Assembly: GCA_031732795.1 (NCBI GenBank)
Contig: JAVMKC010000103.1
Coordinates: 1 to 62,448, forward strand
Source of the DNA: Accumulibacter sp031732795
GTDB lineage: Bacteria; Pseudomonadota; Gammaproteobacteria; Burkholderiales; Rhodocyclaceae
Direction of reading: 5' to 3'
DNA: 62,448 nucleotides
Below the pieces are notes generated by a model. The model was not told the origin of the DNA and ran no database searches. It saw only the letters and a list, made by a program, of their open reading frames with translations. This document shows, one piece after another, positions 44,574 to 54,016 of this stretch; within the stretch, counting starts at the first letter, position 1; every line of letters begins with the position of its first letter. Made by a program: the position numbers and the translations under genes.

Positions 44574-47500
44574 ATGGGGGAATGGTGTGGTTCGTTACGC
44601 GTCGTCTGTAGCGGATGGCTGCAGGTTGGGGTTGCGGGTCTGCTGCTGATGCCGTTATCGGCGTCAGCTTGTGAACGCCCGGTCGCGGCATTGGTGGCCA
44701 TGGAAGGGGTCGTCGAAACCCGGGCTGGCGACCGCGGCGCGTGGCGTCCGGTACAAGTCCGCCATCGATTCTGCCCCGGCGATCAAGTGACGGTCCGTGG
44801 TCTGGGGCGTGCGGCGGTGGTTCTCGAAGACGACGTGCTGGTCCGCCTAGATCAACACACGACGATGACCCTGCCCGTGCGCGCCAAGGACGCCGATGCC
44901 GGGTTGACCCTGCCGGAAGGGGTGATCCATATCATCAGCCGGTTCCGCAAACGGTTCGGGGTCACCACTCCCATGATCAATGCCCTGGTCGACGGCACCG
45001 AGTTCGTCGTTGTCGGCGGCAGCCGCCACTCACGGGTCACGGTGGCGGAAGGGCAGGTCTGGGTGCTCACCGACTCCGAGCAGCGAAAACTCGCCGCCGG
45101 CGAAGCGGTCGATGCCCTTCCCGGTGGTTCGCTCGGCCAAGCGCTACCGGTCGCACCGTTGAACGCAGTACGGTGGGCGATTCATTACCCGCAGGTTCTG
45201 CGGCCCACGGATCAATCGCTCGCCTCGCTCTCCGCGGAGCAGCGCCGCGCGGCGAGCCGGTCGATGGATCTGGCGGCCGCCGGACAATTGCGCTCGGCCT
45301 TCGAAGCGCTTGACGGCGGGCCGCAACTGGCCGCTTTCCGGGCCAGTCTGCTGCTCGGACTCGGCCGGGTGGACGCCGCCGAGGCGCTGCTCGACGCGCA
45401 AAACGCCGACGCGTCGGTGCTGGCCGTCCGCACGATGATCCAGGTGGCGCGCAATGACGATGCCGCGCTGGCCACGGCGCGTTCAGCGGTCGGTAACGAT
45501 CCGCAATCCGCCACCGCCCAACTCGCCCTGAGCTACGCCTTGCAGGGTGCCCGGCAGCTGGCCGCCGCCCAGGCCGCCGCCCGGCACGCCACCGAACTGG
45601 CGCCGGATCACCCGATCGCCTGGGCGCGCCGGGCCGAACTCGAACTGGCGCTGGCGCAGGTCGATGCCGGGGAAGAATCCGCCCGGCGCGCGCTGGCCCT
45701 GGCGCCCGATACGCCGCGCGCACAAGCGATGGCTGCTTTCGCGCTGTTACTCAAAGGGCAGATCGACGCGGCGGCGGCGGCTTTCGACAAGGCTCTGGCG
45801 GGCAACGGCACCGATCCACTGGCCCATTTCGGTCGCGGCCTGACGCACGTCCGCCGGGGAGAATTAGCCGCCGGCCGGCGCGACATCGAAATCGCCGTCC
45901 TCCTCGATCCGTCGAACGCCGAATTGCGCAGCTACCTCGGGCGCACCTACCTGGCCGAAGAACGCGACAAACTCGCCGCCGATCAGCTCGACCTCGCGCG
46001 CCGGCTCGATCCGGCGTCGCCGACGCCATGGTATTTCGACGCCTTCCGCAAACTGCAATCCCGCGATTTCCTCGGCGCCATCGCCGACGGCGAGGAAGCG
46101 GTCGCGCGCAACGACCGCCGGGCGGTGCTGCGCGCCGGCGAACTCCTCGACCAAGACCGCGCCGCCCGCGCCGCCAGCATCGGCGACGCCTACCGGGAAG
46201 CCGGGCTGTACGCGCCGATGCAGGCGCAGGCGATGGACGCGTTGGAAGACGATCCGCAAAGCGCGCCCGCGCACCGCTTGTTGGCCGAGGCCTATGCCAG
46301 CCTGCCGCGCTTCGAAACCGCCCGGCTCAGCGAGCTGTTGCAGGCGCAACTCCGCCAGCCGATCGGGCAGATGCCCTTGCCGCCGCAATTCGTCATGCCG
46401 GCGCTGCCGGTACTCGATGGCCCGCGTGCCATCTCACCCGACGAAGGCAGCGGCTTCTTCGCCCGCCAACCCGCGCATTTCGCCGGCTCGCTCCTGGCCG
46501 GCAACCAGGACAGCCGGGCAGGCAGCCTGGTGGCCTCGCACGCCGGAGAATCGGGGCAGATTTCACTCGGTCTGTTCGACTATCGCAGCCAGGCGCTGGT
46601 GGACGGCCAGGCCGATACCCGCCTGTCCGGTGCGCGCTTCAACGGTCGATTGGCGCTGACCCCGCAAACGATGCTTTTTGCTGAACTGCGCCACACCGAA
46701 CGGCAAAGCGGCGATCAGAGCATCAGCTTGTTCGATCAGCAGCCCAAGCACCTCAATGACAATGTGCGTACCGATCTGGGACGGCTGGCTGTGCGGCATG
46801 CGCCGAGTGCCGATGAGGAGTGGATTGCCGCTTTCAGCCGACAACGGATCAGTAATCGTTCCTTGCAACACAATAACCTGGATGATCCTGTTTTGGGATC
46901 GTATTCGATTGACTACGATTTCCGACCCCAACTGTTGACCCGCGATCTGGAACTTCTGTATTCACGGCAAGGAGGGGGAAGCAGCTTAATACTTGGCTTG
47001 CGGCAATTCAAACTGAGCGGTTCCTCAAGAAATAGCCTAATTTTTTGCTGTTTTTTCAGCTCGAGTCCGCTCGTTTCAGATTCCGTGGACAACCAGCAGA
47101 ACTCCCGTCGATCGATTTTCGGCTACGGCCAATGGAGTCTGGAGAATCGAGTGACGCTGCATGGCGGTGCTGAATACGTCCGCTATACCGATCAGGACTA
47201 CACCCATGTCGAACGTCTTAACGGCAAGCTCGGGTTGTCTTTTCGTCCAGCGACCGGAACGACGCTACGCGCCGCCGTTTTCCAAGGAGTCAAGGGGGCG
47301 AAGTACGACCAGGAAAATCTCGAACCGACGCAATTCGTCGGCTTTAACCAATCCTTCGACGATTTCAACGGTAGCCGGTGCACGCGCACAGCGTTGGCAG
47401 TGGATCAACACTTTGTCGGTGGCATCCGCGCCGGTCTCGAGCTAGCCCGGCGGCGTATTGATATTCCCAATGTGGGATGCGACAGTGCCGATTGTCTGAC

Positions 47501-47963
47501 TCGCTGGTACGAGAGCGTGCATCGTGCGTATCTGGTTTGGCCTTTCGGCCATCGCGCCGTGCTGTCTGCGGAATGGCGGCACGAGGATACCCGGTTCGTT
47601 GATGACCCCTTGCTTCTTGGAGCAGCCTTGCCTCATCAACTGCGGACCGATTTGCTGCCGTTGCGTTTGTGGTTCCGGGTTGGCGCTGGCGATGTGCTGC
47701 TGGAAACCTGGGGCGTCCGTCAACAAGCAACGTTACGCGACTTTGATGGTTTGGATACGTTTAAGCGTTCGTCGTTCTATATTGCCAATCTGCGTTACTC
47801 TCTGCCGATTAACAATAATAAGCGGCTGCTCGCCAGTTTGACTGCCAACAATCTCTTCGACCGCCATTTCCGATTCGAAAATAGTGACTACAATGGTGAT
47901 CCGAAAGCTCCTTTGTTTCAACCGCGTCGTTCGGTGCTGTTTCAGTTGACTTATCGGTATTAA
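44574..47963 (+). CDS. FecR-TPR-outer-membrane beta-barrel protein
   Basis: A 1,129-residue envelope protein. A signal peptide (residues 1-31, ending SASA) is followed by a FecR-like domain (about 40-165: VEGVV-like start, LPEGVIHIISRF, LVDGTEFVVVGG, VAEGQVWV). TPR repeats rich in Ala/Leu span about 200-590. The last 480 residues look like an outer-membrane barrel with alternating aromatic strands, ending FQLTYRY with a terminal tyrosine. TPR plus barrel recalls Slam-type exporters, but FecR is not part of that family. ATG 44574 follows AAGGA. The 3' third looks AT-richer than the 5' part. Confidence 0.8.
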   Translation: MGEWCGSLRVVCSGWLQVGVAGLLLMPLSASACERPVAALVAMEGVVETRAGDRGAWRPVQVRHRFCPGDQVTVRGLGRAAVVLEDDVLVRLDQHTTMTLPVRAKDADAGLTLPEGVIHIISRFRKRFGVTTPMINALVDGTEFVVVGGSRHSRVTVAEGQVWVLTDSEQRKLAAGEAVDALPGGSLGQALPVAPLNAVRWAIHYPQVLRPTDQSLASLSAEQRRAASRSMDLAAAGQLRSAFEALDGGPQLAAFRASLLLGLGRVDAAEALLDAQNADASVLAVRTMIQVARNDDAALATARSAVGNDPQSATAQLALSYALQGARQLAAAQAAARHATELAPDHPIAWARRAELELALAQVDAGEESARRALALAPDTPRAQAMAAFALLLKGQIDAAAAAFDKALAGNGTDPLAHFGRGLTHVRRGELAAGRRDIEIAVLLDPSNAELRSYLGRTYLAEERDKLAADQLDLARRLDPASPTPWYFDAFRKLQSRDFLGAIADGEEAVARNDRRAVLRAGELLDQDRAARAASIGDAYREAGLYAPMQAQAMDALEDDPQSAPAHRLLAEAYASLPRFETARLSELLQAQLRQPIGQMPLPPQFVMPALPVLDGPRAISPDEGSGFFARQPAHFAGSLLAGNQDSRAGSLVASHAGESGQISLGLFDYRSQALVDGQADTRLSGARFNGRLALTPQTMLFAELRHTERQSGDQSISLFDQQPKHLNDNVRTDLGRLAVRHAPSADEEWIAAFSRQRISNRSLQHNNLDDPVLGSYSIDYDFRPQLLTRDLELLYSRQGGGSSLILGLRQFKLSGSSRNSLIFCCFFSSSPLVSDSVDNQQNSRRSIFGYGQWSLENRVTLHGGAEYVRYTDQDYTHVERLNGKLGLSFRPATGTTLRAAVFQGVKGAKYDQENLEPTQFVGFNQSFDDFNGSRCTRTALAVDQHFVGGIRAGLELARRRIDIPNVGCDSADCLTRWYESVHRAYLVWPFGHRAVLSAEWRHEDTRFVDDPLLLGAALPHQLRTDLLPLRLWFRVGAGDVLLETWGVRQQATLRDFDGLDTFKRSSFYIANLRYSLPINNNKRLLASLTANNLFDRHFRFENSDYNGDPKAPLFQPRRSVLFQLTYRY

Positions 47964-48009
47964 TTTCTTTTCGTTTCGACCAACCCAACTGTTTTTGAGA
48001 GAAACTCCC

Positions 48010-48417
48010 ATGAGCCATTCCTGTTCCCGTACTGTTGCACCGCTCGTCGCCCTTTTTGGATTAATATCGTTTGGGTTAGCCGTCGTTTGTAGGCAGCGAG
48101 CCAAGCCGGCCGTAGTCGACGAAACTGATTTAAGCGGGTTGGCCAAACGTTTTTTTGAGTCGAATGAAGAGGTTGGTACGCTTATTTTCGGTAAAAATGG
48201 CGAAGTCCTTTCTTTCGATGTCAATGGGGAATCGTTGAAATTTGTTGTAAACAATCGTGACGCGCAGGATGAGATCGATCCATCTCAATCAGATGATGCG
48301 CCTGATTCCCGTCTGCGAACTTTGATTTCAGGAGCGAATTTAAATTCTGGCTGTTATTGGCTTCCCCCCACCTGGGTTAATGGCAAGTGGTTCCCGGGGC
48401 GTTGGGTTTGCCCTTGA
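48010..48417 (+). CDS. small exported or membrane-anchored protein, unknown
   Basis: A 135-residue protein with an N-terminal hydrophobic segment (VAPLVALFGLISFGLAVVC, about 10-27). A polar middle has a repeat-like pair (GTLIFGKNGEVLSFDVNGESLKF), and the tail is rich in Trp/Pro with two cysteines (GCYWLPPTW, RWVCP). No known family. ATG 48010 lies 46 bp after the barrel gene stop, so it is probably cotranscribed. The DNA appears AT-richer than the surrounding genes. It could be a partner or cargo of the barrel protein. Confidence 0.6.
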   Translation: MSHSCSRTVAPLVALFGLISFGLAVVCRQRAKPAVVDETDLSGLAKRFFESNEEVGTLIFGKNGEVLSFDVNGESLKFVVNNRDAQDEIDPSQSDDAPDSRLRTLISGANLNSGCYWLPPTWVNGKWFPGRWVCP

Positions 48418-48613
48418 CAATTACGGCTGTTTCTTTCCACTGAAGGCAAAAGAGATTTTTGATTGAAAGGTGACAGAAAGATGTCGGGCAAATTTTGCGT
48501 TTGTCTCTATGGCGATAGTCGATTAATTTAAAGTCCTGACGTTTGATTGAAGTCGAAGGTAAACTCATTATCCTAAACAGTAGGAGAATATAAAATTCCG
48601 CTACATTTCCGGA

Positions 48614-48871
48614 TTGGTCCTTGCTGCGACTCTGTTGCGCGCTTCATTGCCATCGCTGGCGGCGAATTTAGGCAATGGTGCACCTCTGGACGCCGGAGGC
48701 GCGCGCAATGCTGGAAATCATCGGATCATGCCGCAGAATGACGAATGGGACGATGGCGCCGATTTTTATAGCGGACCGACAACTTCCAATGTGCAAGGAA
48801 TTCCACTAATTCCCTTGGACTGCAGCCGAGCTCTACCTGCATTCTCGTCATCGGCGGATTTGTGGGGGTAG
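48614..48871 (+). CDS. small putative secreted protein, start uncertain
   Basis: From TTG 48614 the frame gives 85 residues. The frame stays open upstream to ATA 48590, just after AGGAG, and there reads KFRYISGLVLAATLLRASL, a good signal peptide; this suggests the true start is an ATA (mutated ATG) or that the gene is decayed. The mature part is Asn/Gly/Asp-rich (NLGNGAPLDAGGARNAGNH, DEWDDGADF) with one cysteine. No family is recognised. It follows the other small exported ORF by about 200 bp. Confidence 0.4.
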   Translation: MVLAATLLRASLPSLAANLGNGAPLDAGGARNAGNHRIMPQNDEWDDGADFYSGPTTSNVQGIPLIPLDCSRALPAFSSSADLWG

Positions 48872-49503
48872 GTTGATGCCGACGTATCAAGTTTGCTACC
48901 CGTGAGTCGCGGCTTCCCAAAGCGCTTCTTGGGTGCCTGATTCTGGCGCAGGTTTGGAAACTTTTATGGCATATCACCACGGTTTTGCAGTTGTTTGATT
49001 AATAGTGATTATTCTTCATTGCTTGGCTTTTTCTGGCTTTGTTTCGTGCCGTCAGGTACTGGTGAACGTGATGGCAAGCTGAGTGTTGGCTTGCTGTGGT
49101 GCGGCATGGCAGCAACGAAGTCTCTGAAAACAGTGGCTTGGTGTATGGCTTTCGAGTGTGGAGGTCCTGGTCCCGTGGCCAACGCTTCAGCGGCCAGAGC
49201 GTACGGTTTGCGGTAGTCGTTTCGAGATAGACCCGGACAGTATTGTCAAAATCGGTTCGCGCGGACTTCATTCGCCGGGCGAATCCGGCGGTCCTCGATC
49301 GGGCTCCGCGTTGCGGCATGAATGGCAATCCGCTTCGCGCCGCTCGTGCTCGGTGCGTCGTCGATCCCGGTTGCCCCGCAATCGAAATGGCTGCCAGACG
49401 GATGTTGCTGCACGGGATTCGAAAATACCCTTCGAAGCGACACGACGGCGGCCTGCGCAAAGGTCAGCCGCGGTCGACCCATGCCAACCACTGCCAGCCC
49501 AGT
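48872..49503. other. gene-poor region
   Basis: No well-supported gene. Open frames on both strands (for example minus 48999-49460) have basic, low-complexity composition and no ribosome-binding site. The first 200 bp continue the AT-richer composition of the preceding ORFs. Confidence 0.35.
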
Positions 49504-49851
49504 TCAGTCGTAGCGGCCGTCGGTGGCGATCGAACAGAGAATTTTGCCGAACAGGATGCCGATGGCGCCCCCGATCAAGGCGCCGTGCGAATCCGCGAGC
49601 AGGGCGCCGAAAACCAGCCCGATGATCGCGCCAATCGTCGCGCAGCTCCAGACGGCCCAGGGGGTGGCGAAGATTTTTGCGTAGATCAGGTTGTCGGCCA
49701 GACCGGCGGTTCCATCGTATTCCGTGTCATCCCCTTTGGCCGCCGGCGGTGACGAGGCCTGTAATGTTTGGCAAGAGGCGGTTTTGCCAGGTGGCGCGCC
49801 GACGGTGACGATTTCTTCGTGGAGCGATTCGTTGAAAGCAAGGTGCAGCAT
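49504..49851 (-). CDS. small membrane protein with glycine-rich hairpin, unknown
   Basis: A 115-residue protein starting MLHLAFNESLHEEIVTVG. Its second half has two glycine/alanine-rich membrane segments (WSCATIGAIIGLVFGALLA and ALIGGAIGILFGKIL) like glycine-zipper proteins. ATG 49851 follows GGGAG by 7 nt; the longer frame to 50073 is shadow-like. No operon partner is near. The function is not recognised. Confidence 0.6.
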   Translation of the reverse strand: MLHLAFNESLHEEIVTVGAPPGKTASCQTLQASSPPAAKGDDTEYDGTAGLADNLIYAKIFATPWAVWSCATIGAIIGLVFGALLADSHGALIGGAIGILFGKILCSIATDGRYD

Positions 49852-50401
49852 GATATTTCTCCCTTGAGTGATTCGAAATGGAAAAACCTGCGAATTCCCA
49901 CTGCCATTCGGTTTGCCCGGACGGCGCTCCGGCGGACAGGACGGCTCGGTTGCCGCATGGCGTCGGTCGGCACGGCCGGTCAACCCGCTTGCGATGCCGT
50001 TCCGGACGGCGGTTTCGCTGCCCTCCGCAGCGATAACCGACGCTTTTTCCCGAATGGTGGTGCCCATGATCATTCGCCAATGAAATTGTTGAAGAGTCTT
50101 TGTGGCGACCTTGCCTTTGGCACAGAGGGCAAAGCCGGATTACGGAATCGAGCTTAAGAGCTGCCGGTCTCCGCGCCGATGATCAATGCCATATTCGGAG
50201 TGTGTGAAAATTCACAGGCGTGCCGAATGACGGTCTTGCGGTACTCCGCCTGCCGAGAACGGGGTGCCTCGGGTGGTCGATGAAAAGGCGCCGAGACGAT
50301 CACGGGATGAAAATGCCGAATTGTTCTACGCGGCCGGGAGCAAGGGGGCCAATGGTTGTGCGTTCTGGCTCACGAGGACGCTGGTCCCTGTTTTCTTTGG
50401 T
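49852..50401. other. gene-free gap before the TRAP receptor gene
   Basis: No credible gene. Open frames here read as low-complexity Arg-rich sequence. The 3' end leads into the promoter of the dctP-like gene. Confidence 0.35.
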
Positions 50402-50407
50402 TATAAT
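50402..50407 (+). promoter_or_regulatory. -10 box of the dctP-like gene
   Basis: A perfect TATAAT lies 38 bp before the GTG start. The -35 region 16-18 bp upstream has no good TTGACA match, so activation or a weak -35 is likely. Confidence 0.5.
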
Positions 50408-50444
50408 CAACAGGCATTTCAACCATACCGAGACAGGAGACATT

Positions 50445-51524
50445 GTGGAAAGACGTTCATTTTTAAAATCAGCCGGTGTTGGTCTGGCGGCTGGAACCGC
50501 CGCCATGCCGGCCCTCGCGCAAAACATGCCGGCCATCAAATGGCGCTTGGCGTCGAGTTTTCCGAAGAGCCTGGACACCATCTACGGCGCTGCCGAATTC
50601 ATGGCTAAGCGTGTCGCCGAGGCTACCGGCGGCAAATTCCAGATCCAGGTTTTCGCCGGTGGCGAGATCGTTCCCGGGCCGGCGGTGTTCGACGCGGTCA
50701 AGGATTTGACGGTCGAAATGGCGCATACCGTTTCCTACTATTTCTATGGCAAGGACCCGACCTACGCCATCGATACGGCGATTCCTTTCGGGATGAACAG
50801 CCGTCAGATGGACGCCTGGTACCGCCACGGCAACGGCGCCAAGCTGATGGGCGAGTTGTTCGCCAAGTCGAACATCGTCACCATTCCCTGTGGCAACACC
50901 GGGGCGCAGATGGGCGGCTGGTATCGCAAGGAGATCAAGACCGCCGCCGATTTCAAGGGCTTGAAAATCCGTATCGGCGGTTTTGCCGGGGCGGTGCTGA
51001 CCAAGTTGGGCGCCGTTCCGCAGCAAATTCCCGGTAGCGACATTTATCCGGCGCTCGAAAAAGGCACCATCGACGCCGCCGAGTGGATCGGCCCCTACGA
51101 TGATCAGAAACTCGGTTTCAACAAGGTGGCCAAGTTCTACTACTACCCGGGCTGGTGGGAAGGCGGGCCGCAGGTTTCCCTGTATATCAACAGCAAGAAA
51201 TGGGCGGAACTGCCGAAGGAATATCAGGCCATTCTGCAAGCGGCCTGCGCCGACGCGCACGTCGACATGCTCGCCAAGTACGATGCCAAGAATCCCACCG
51301 CGCTCAAGCAACTGGTCGGCTCGGGTACGCAGCTGAAACAGTTCCCCAAGGAAGTGATGGACGCCTGTTACACGGCGGCGATGGCGCTGTACAAGGAAAC
51401 GTCGGCGGCCAATGCCAACTTCAAGAAAGTTTACGACGATTACAAGAAGTTCCTGGATGACCAGAATCTGTGGTTCCGCATCGCCGAAGGCGGCTTTTCG
51501 AATTACATGTTCACCAAGAAATGA
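50445..51524 (+). CDS. TRAP transporter DctP-type solute receptor (orphan)
   Basis: A 359-residue periplasmic binding protein. It starts with a twin-arginine signal (ERRSFLKSAG) cut near ALAQ, unusual but known for TRAP receptors of the TakP type. The DctP fold shows in WRLASSFPKSLDTIYGAAE, GLKIRIGGFAGAVLTKLGAVP and WWEGGPQVSLYINSKKW. Ligands in this branch are often alpha-keto acids or lactate; the ligand here is unknown. GTG 50445 follows AGGAGAC. No DctQ/DctM genes are adjacent, so the permease is elsewhere. Confidence 0.92.
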   Translation: MERRSFLKSAGVGLAAGTAAMPALAQNMPAIKWRLASSFPKSLDTIYGAAEFMAKRVAEATGGKFQIQVFAGGEIVPGPAVFDAVKDLTVEMAHTVSYYFYGKDPTYAIDTAIPFGMNSRQMDAWYRHGNGAKLMGELFAKSNIVTIPCGNTGAQMGGWYRKEIKTAADFKGLKIRIGGFAGAVLTKLGAVPQQIPGSDIYPALEKGTIDAAEWIGPYDDQKLGFNKVAKFYYYPGWWEGGPQVSLYINSKKWAELPKEYQAILQAACADAHVDMLAKYDAKNPTALKQLVGSGTQLKQFPKEVMDACYTAAMALYKETSAANANFKKVYDDYKKFLDDQNLWFRIAEGGFSNYMFTKK

Positions 51525-51576
51525 CCCGGACGCTGCCCTCTGCCGCGCGGTTCCGGCGGCGGAGGGCCGGCACGGC

Positions 51577-51608
51577 AACGGAGGTCGGACGGCCTCCGTT
51601 GTTTTTTT
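51577..51608 (+). terminator. intrinsic terminator of the dctP-like gene
   Basis: AACGGAGG (51577-51584) pairs with CCTCCGTT (51593-51600), followed by G and a T7 run (51602-51608). It stands 53 bp after the stop. Confidence 0.92.
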
Positions 51609-51761
51609 CCGGCCGTATCGATCCGCGGAGAATCGGGGGGCGCGGAGAGGCTGGTTTCCACGGCACTGCGGCGGGGCCGGAAGCGCTTTTTTCATCGACA
51701 ATCTCTATCCGGCACGGCGGGCCGTGAATCCCTGCGGCGCCGATCGTTTTAAATTTTTCCG

Positions 51762-52736
51762 ATGCGCATTCTGCTGATCAAGACCACTTCTCTGGGCGAC
51801 GTCATTCATAACTTGCCGGTGATCAGTGATTTGCGCGCCAGTCTGCCGGCGTCGCGGATCGATTGGTGCGTCGAGGAAACTTTTGCCGAGATTCCGCGGC
51901 TGCATCCGGCGGTCGAACAAGTGATTCCGGTCGCCATACGGCGATGGCGAAAGACTCTGGCCGCTCGGGCGACCTGGCGCGAAATCATCGCTTTCCGCCG
52001 GCGAATCGCCGCTGTTGCCTACGACTGTGTTCTCGATACGCAAGGTTTGTTGAAAAGCGCGTTGATCGCCCGCCTGGCACGTGGCCGGCGTTGTGGTTAC
52101 GCCGCGGAAGCCGCCCGTGAGCCGTGGGCGGCGCGATGCTATGACGCGACCTTCGTCATCCCGCGAAACGTGCATGCGGTGCTGCGCAATCGCTGGTTGG
52201 CGGCGGCGGCCTTCGATTACCCCGTCGATCTGCCGCTCGATTACGGTTTATCGGCGGCGGCGAGTGCTGCCGCTGCGAGTGCGCCGGCGGGTGCCGGGGA
52301 TCGGGCCGGGCCGGTCGCCGTTCTGCTCACCGCCACCAGCCGGGAGGACAAACTGTGGGACGAACGCTGCTGGTGCGCGTTGGCGCTGGCGCTGGTCGAG
52401 CGTGGATTGATGCCGGTATTGCCGGCCGGCACCGCTGTCGAGCGGCAGCGCGCCGAGCGGATCGTCAACGCCGTGCCCGGTACCCGGGTCGCTCCTCCCT
52501 TGTCCTTGACGGAGCTGGCCGCTCTGCTGGCCGGCGCCCGCGTCGTCGTCGGCGTCGATACCGGCCTGGTGCACCTGGCCGCGGCCTTGCGGGTGCCGGT
52601 GGTGGCTTTGTTTACCGCCACCGATCCCGAACTCACCGGGGTGCTGGGAGCGGGGTTTTGCCGGAATCTCGGCGGCAAGGGCCAAGCGCCGACGGTGGCC
52701 GAGGTGTTGCCGGTCGTCGACCAGGCTTTGCGCTGA
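51762..52736 (+). CDS. waaC: lipopolysaccharide heptosyltransferase I
   Basis: A 324-residue glycosyltransferase family 9 enzyme that adds the first heptose to Kdo in the LPS inner core, on the inner face of the inner membrane. It has ILLIKTTSLGDVIHNLPV at the start, DTQGLLKSALIAR, a KLWDERCW phrase, and the donor-site phrase GVDTGLVHLAAAL. A low-complexity Ala-rich insert (SAAASAAAASAPAGAG) lies in the middle. Its stop overlaps the waaA start (TGATG), so both are coupled. Confidence 0.95.
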   Translation: MRILLIKTTSLGDVIHNLPVISDLRASLPASRIDWCVEETFAEIPRLHPAVEQVIPVAIRRWRKTLAARATWREIIAFRRRIAAVAYDCVLDTQGLLKSALIARLARGRRCGYAAEAAREPWAARCYDATFVIPRNVHAVLRNRWLAAAAFDYPVDLPLDYGLSAAASAAAASAPAGAGDRAGPVAVLLTATSREDKLWDERCWCALALALVERGLMPVLPAGTAVERQRAERIVNAVPGTRVAPPLSLTELAALLAGARVVVGVDTGLVHLAAALRVPVVALFTATDPELTGVLGAGFCRNLGGKGQAPTVAEVLPVVDQALR

Positions 52737-54016
52737 TGGTGCGGTGGCTTTATTCGCTGCTCTTTTATCTGGCAATGCCACTGGTCTGCCTGCGTCTGCT
52801 CTGGCGGGCGCGCCGGCAGCCGGAGTATTTGCAGCATCTCGGTGAACGGCTGGGTTTTTACCCGCCGTTTGCTGCCGGTGCGCCGTGGATTTGGCTGCAC
52901 GCCGTTTCGGTCGGCGAAACGCGGGCGGCGGAGCCGCTGGTCGACGCCTTGCTCGCGGCGTATCCGTCACACCGCTTGCTGCTGACTCATATGACGCCCA
53001 CCGGTCGGGCGGCGGCCGGCGAATTGCTGCGGCGCCATCCGCAACGTCTGACGCAAGCCTATCTGCCGTACGATTTGCCGGGTGCCTGCGAGCGCTTTGC
53101 CGACCATTTTCAACCGGCGATCGGGCTGTTGATGGAAACCGAAATCTGGCCGAATCTGATCGCCGCCGTTGCTCGTCGCCAACGGCCGCTGGCCCTGGTC
53201 AATGCGCGCTTGTCGGCGCGTTCGCAGCGGGGCTATTCCCGTTTGCGGCCGTTGATCGAACCGGCGCTGGCCGGGCTGGCCGCCGTGGCCGCGCAGAGTC
53301 CGGCCGATGCGGCGCGTCTGCAGGAGATCGGCGCCAGCCGGGTGACGGTGGTCGGCAATCTCAAATTCGACGTTACCCCGGCTCCGGAAAAATTGGCTTT
53401 GGGGGGGCAATGGCGACAGGCGATCGGCGCACGTCCGGTGTTGCTCGTCGCCAGTACCCGTGACGGCGAAGAAACCCTGCTGCTCGACGCTCTCGACAGT
53501 CTGGCGATCAACGATTTGTTGCTGGTGCTGGTGCCGAGGCATCCGCAGCGTTTTGACGAAGTCGCCCGGCTGCTGGCGACGCGTCGGCTGGAGTTTTGCC
53601 GGCGCAGCGGTGCGGCGCCGCCCGGCCCTCAGACGCGGGTCTGGCTGGGCGACAGCATGGGCGAGATGGCGGCCTACTACGCCTTGGCCGATCTGGCGCT
53701 GATCGGCGGCAGCTGGTTGCCGTTCGGCGGCCAGAATTTGATCGAGGCGGCGGCGTGTGGCTGCCCGGTGTTGATGGGGCCGCACATGTTCAATTTCGAG
53801 CAGGCCAGTGCCGATGCGGTGCATACCGGCGCGGCCTGCCGGGTGGACGACGCCTCGTCGGCGGCCCGGTTGACTGAGGAATTACTGGGGGGCGATCAAC
53901 AGCGCTTGCTGGCGATGCGCGTGGCGGCAAAAACCTTCAGCCAGACGCATCAGGGGGCGACGGCGCGGACCGTCGCCTTGATCGACGGACTCATGGCGCG
54001 ACCAGCAGCGCGTTGA
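52736..54016 (+). CDS. waaA: 3-deoxy-D-manno-octulosonic acid (Kdo) transferase
   Basis: A 426-residue family 30 glycosyltransferase that transfers Kdo to lipid A precursor. A membrane anchor at the N-terminus (WLYSLLFYLAMPLVCL) precedes the acceptor domain with AVSVGETRAAEPL and METEIWPNL. The CMP-Kdo side has ASTRDGEE, LVPRHPQRF and GGSWLPFGGQNLIEAAACGCPVL-type sequence. ATG 52736 shares one base with the waaC stop. The 3' end overlaps the tail of tolC, on the other strand, by 26 bp. Confidence 0.96.
   Translation: MVRWLYSLLFYLAMPLVCLRLLWRARRQPEYLQHLGERLGFYPPFAAGAPWIWLHAVSVGETRAAEPLVDALLAAYPSHRLLLTHMTPTGRAAAGELLRRHPQRLTQAYLPYDLPGACERFADHFQPAIGLLMETEIWPNLIAAVARRQRPLALVNARLSARSQRGYSRLRPLIEPALAGLAAVAAQSPADAARLQEIGASRVTVVGNLKFDVTPAPEKLALGGQWRQAIGARPVLLVASTRDGEETLLLDALDSLAINDLLLVLVPRHPQRFDEVARLLATRRLEFCRRSGAAPPGPQTRVWLGDSMGEMAAYYALADLALIGGSWLPFGGQNLIEAAACGCPVLMGPHMFNFEQASADAVHTGAACRVDDASSAARLTEELLGGDQQRLLAMRVAAKTFSQTHQGATARTVALIDGLMARPAAR

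Noticed and set aside
48999..49460. 153-residue minus-strand open frame
   Set aside because: No ribosome-binding site, odd composition and no recognisable domain.
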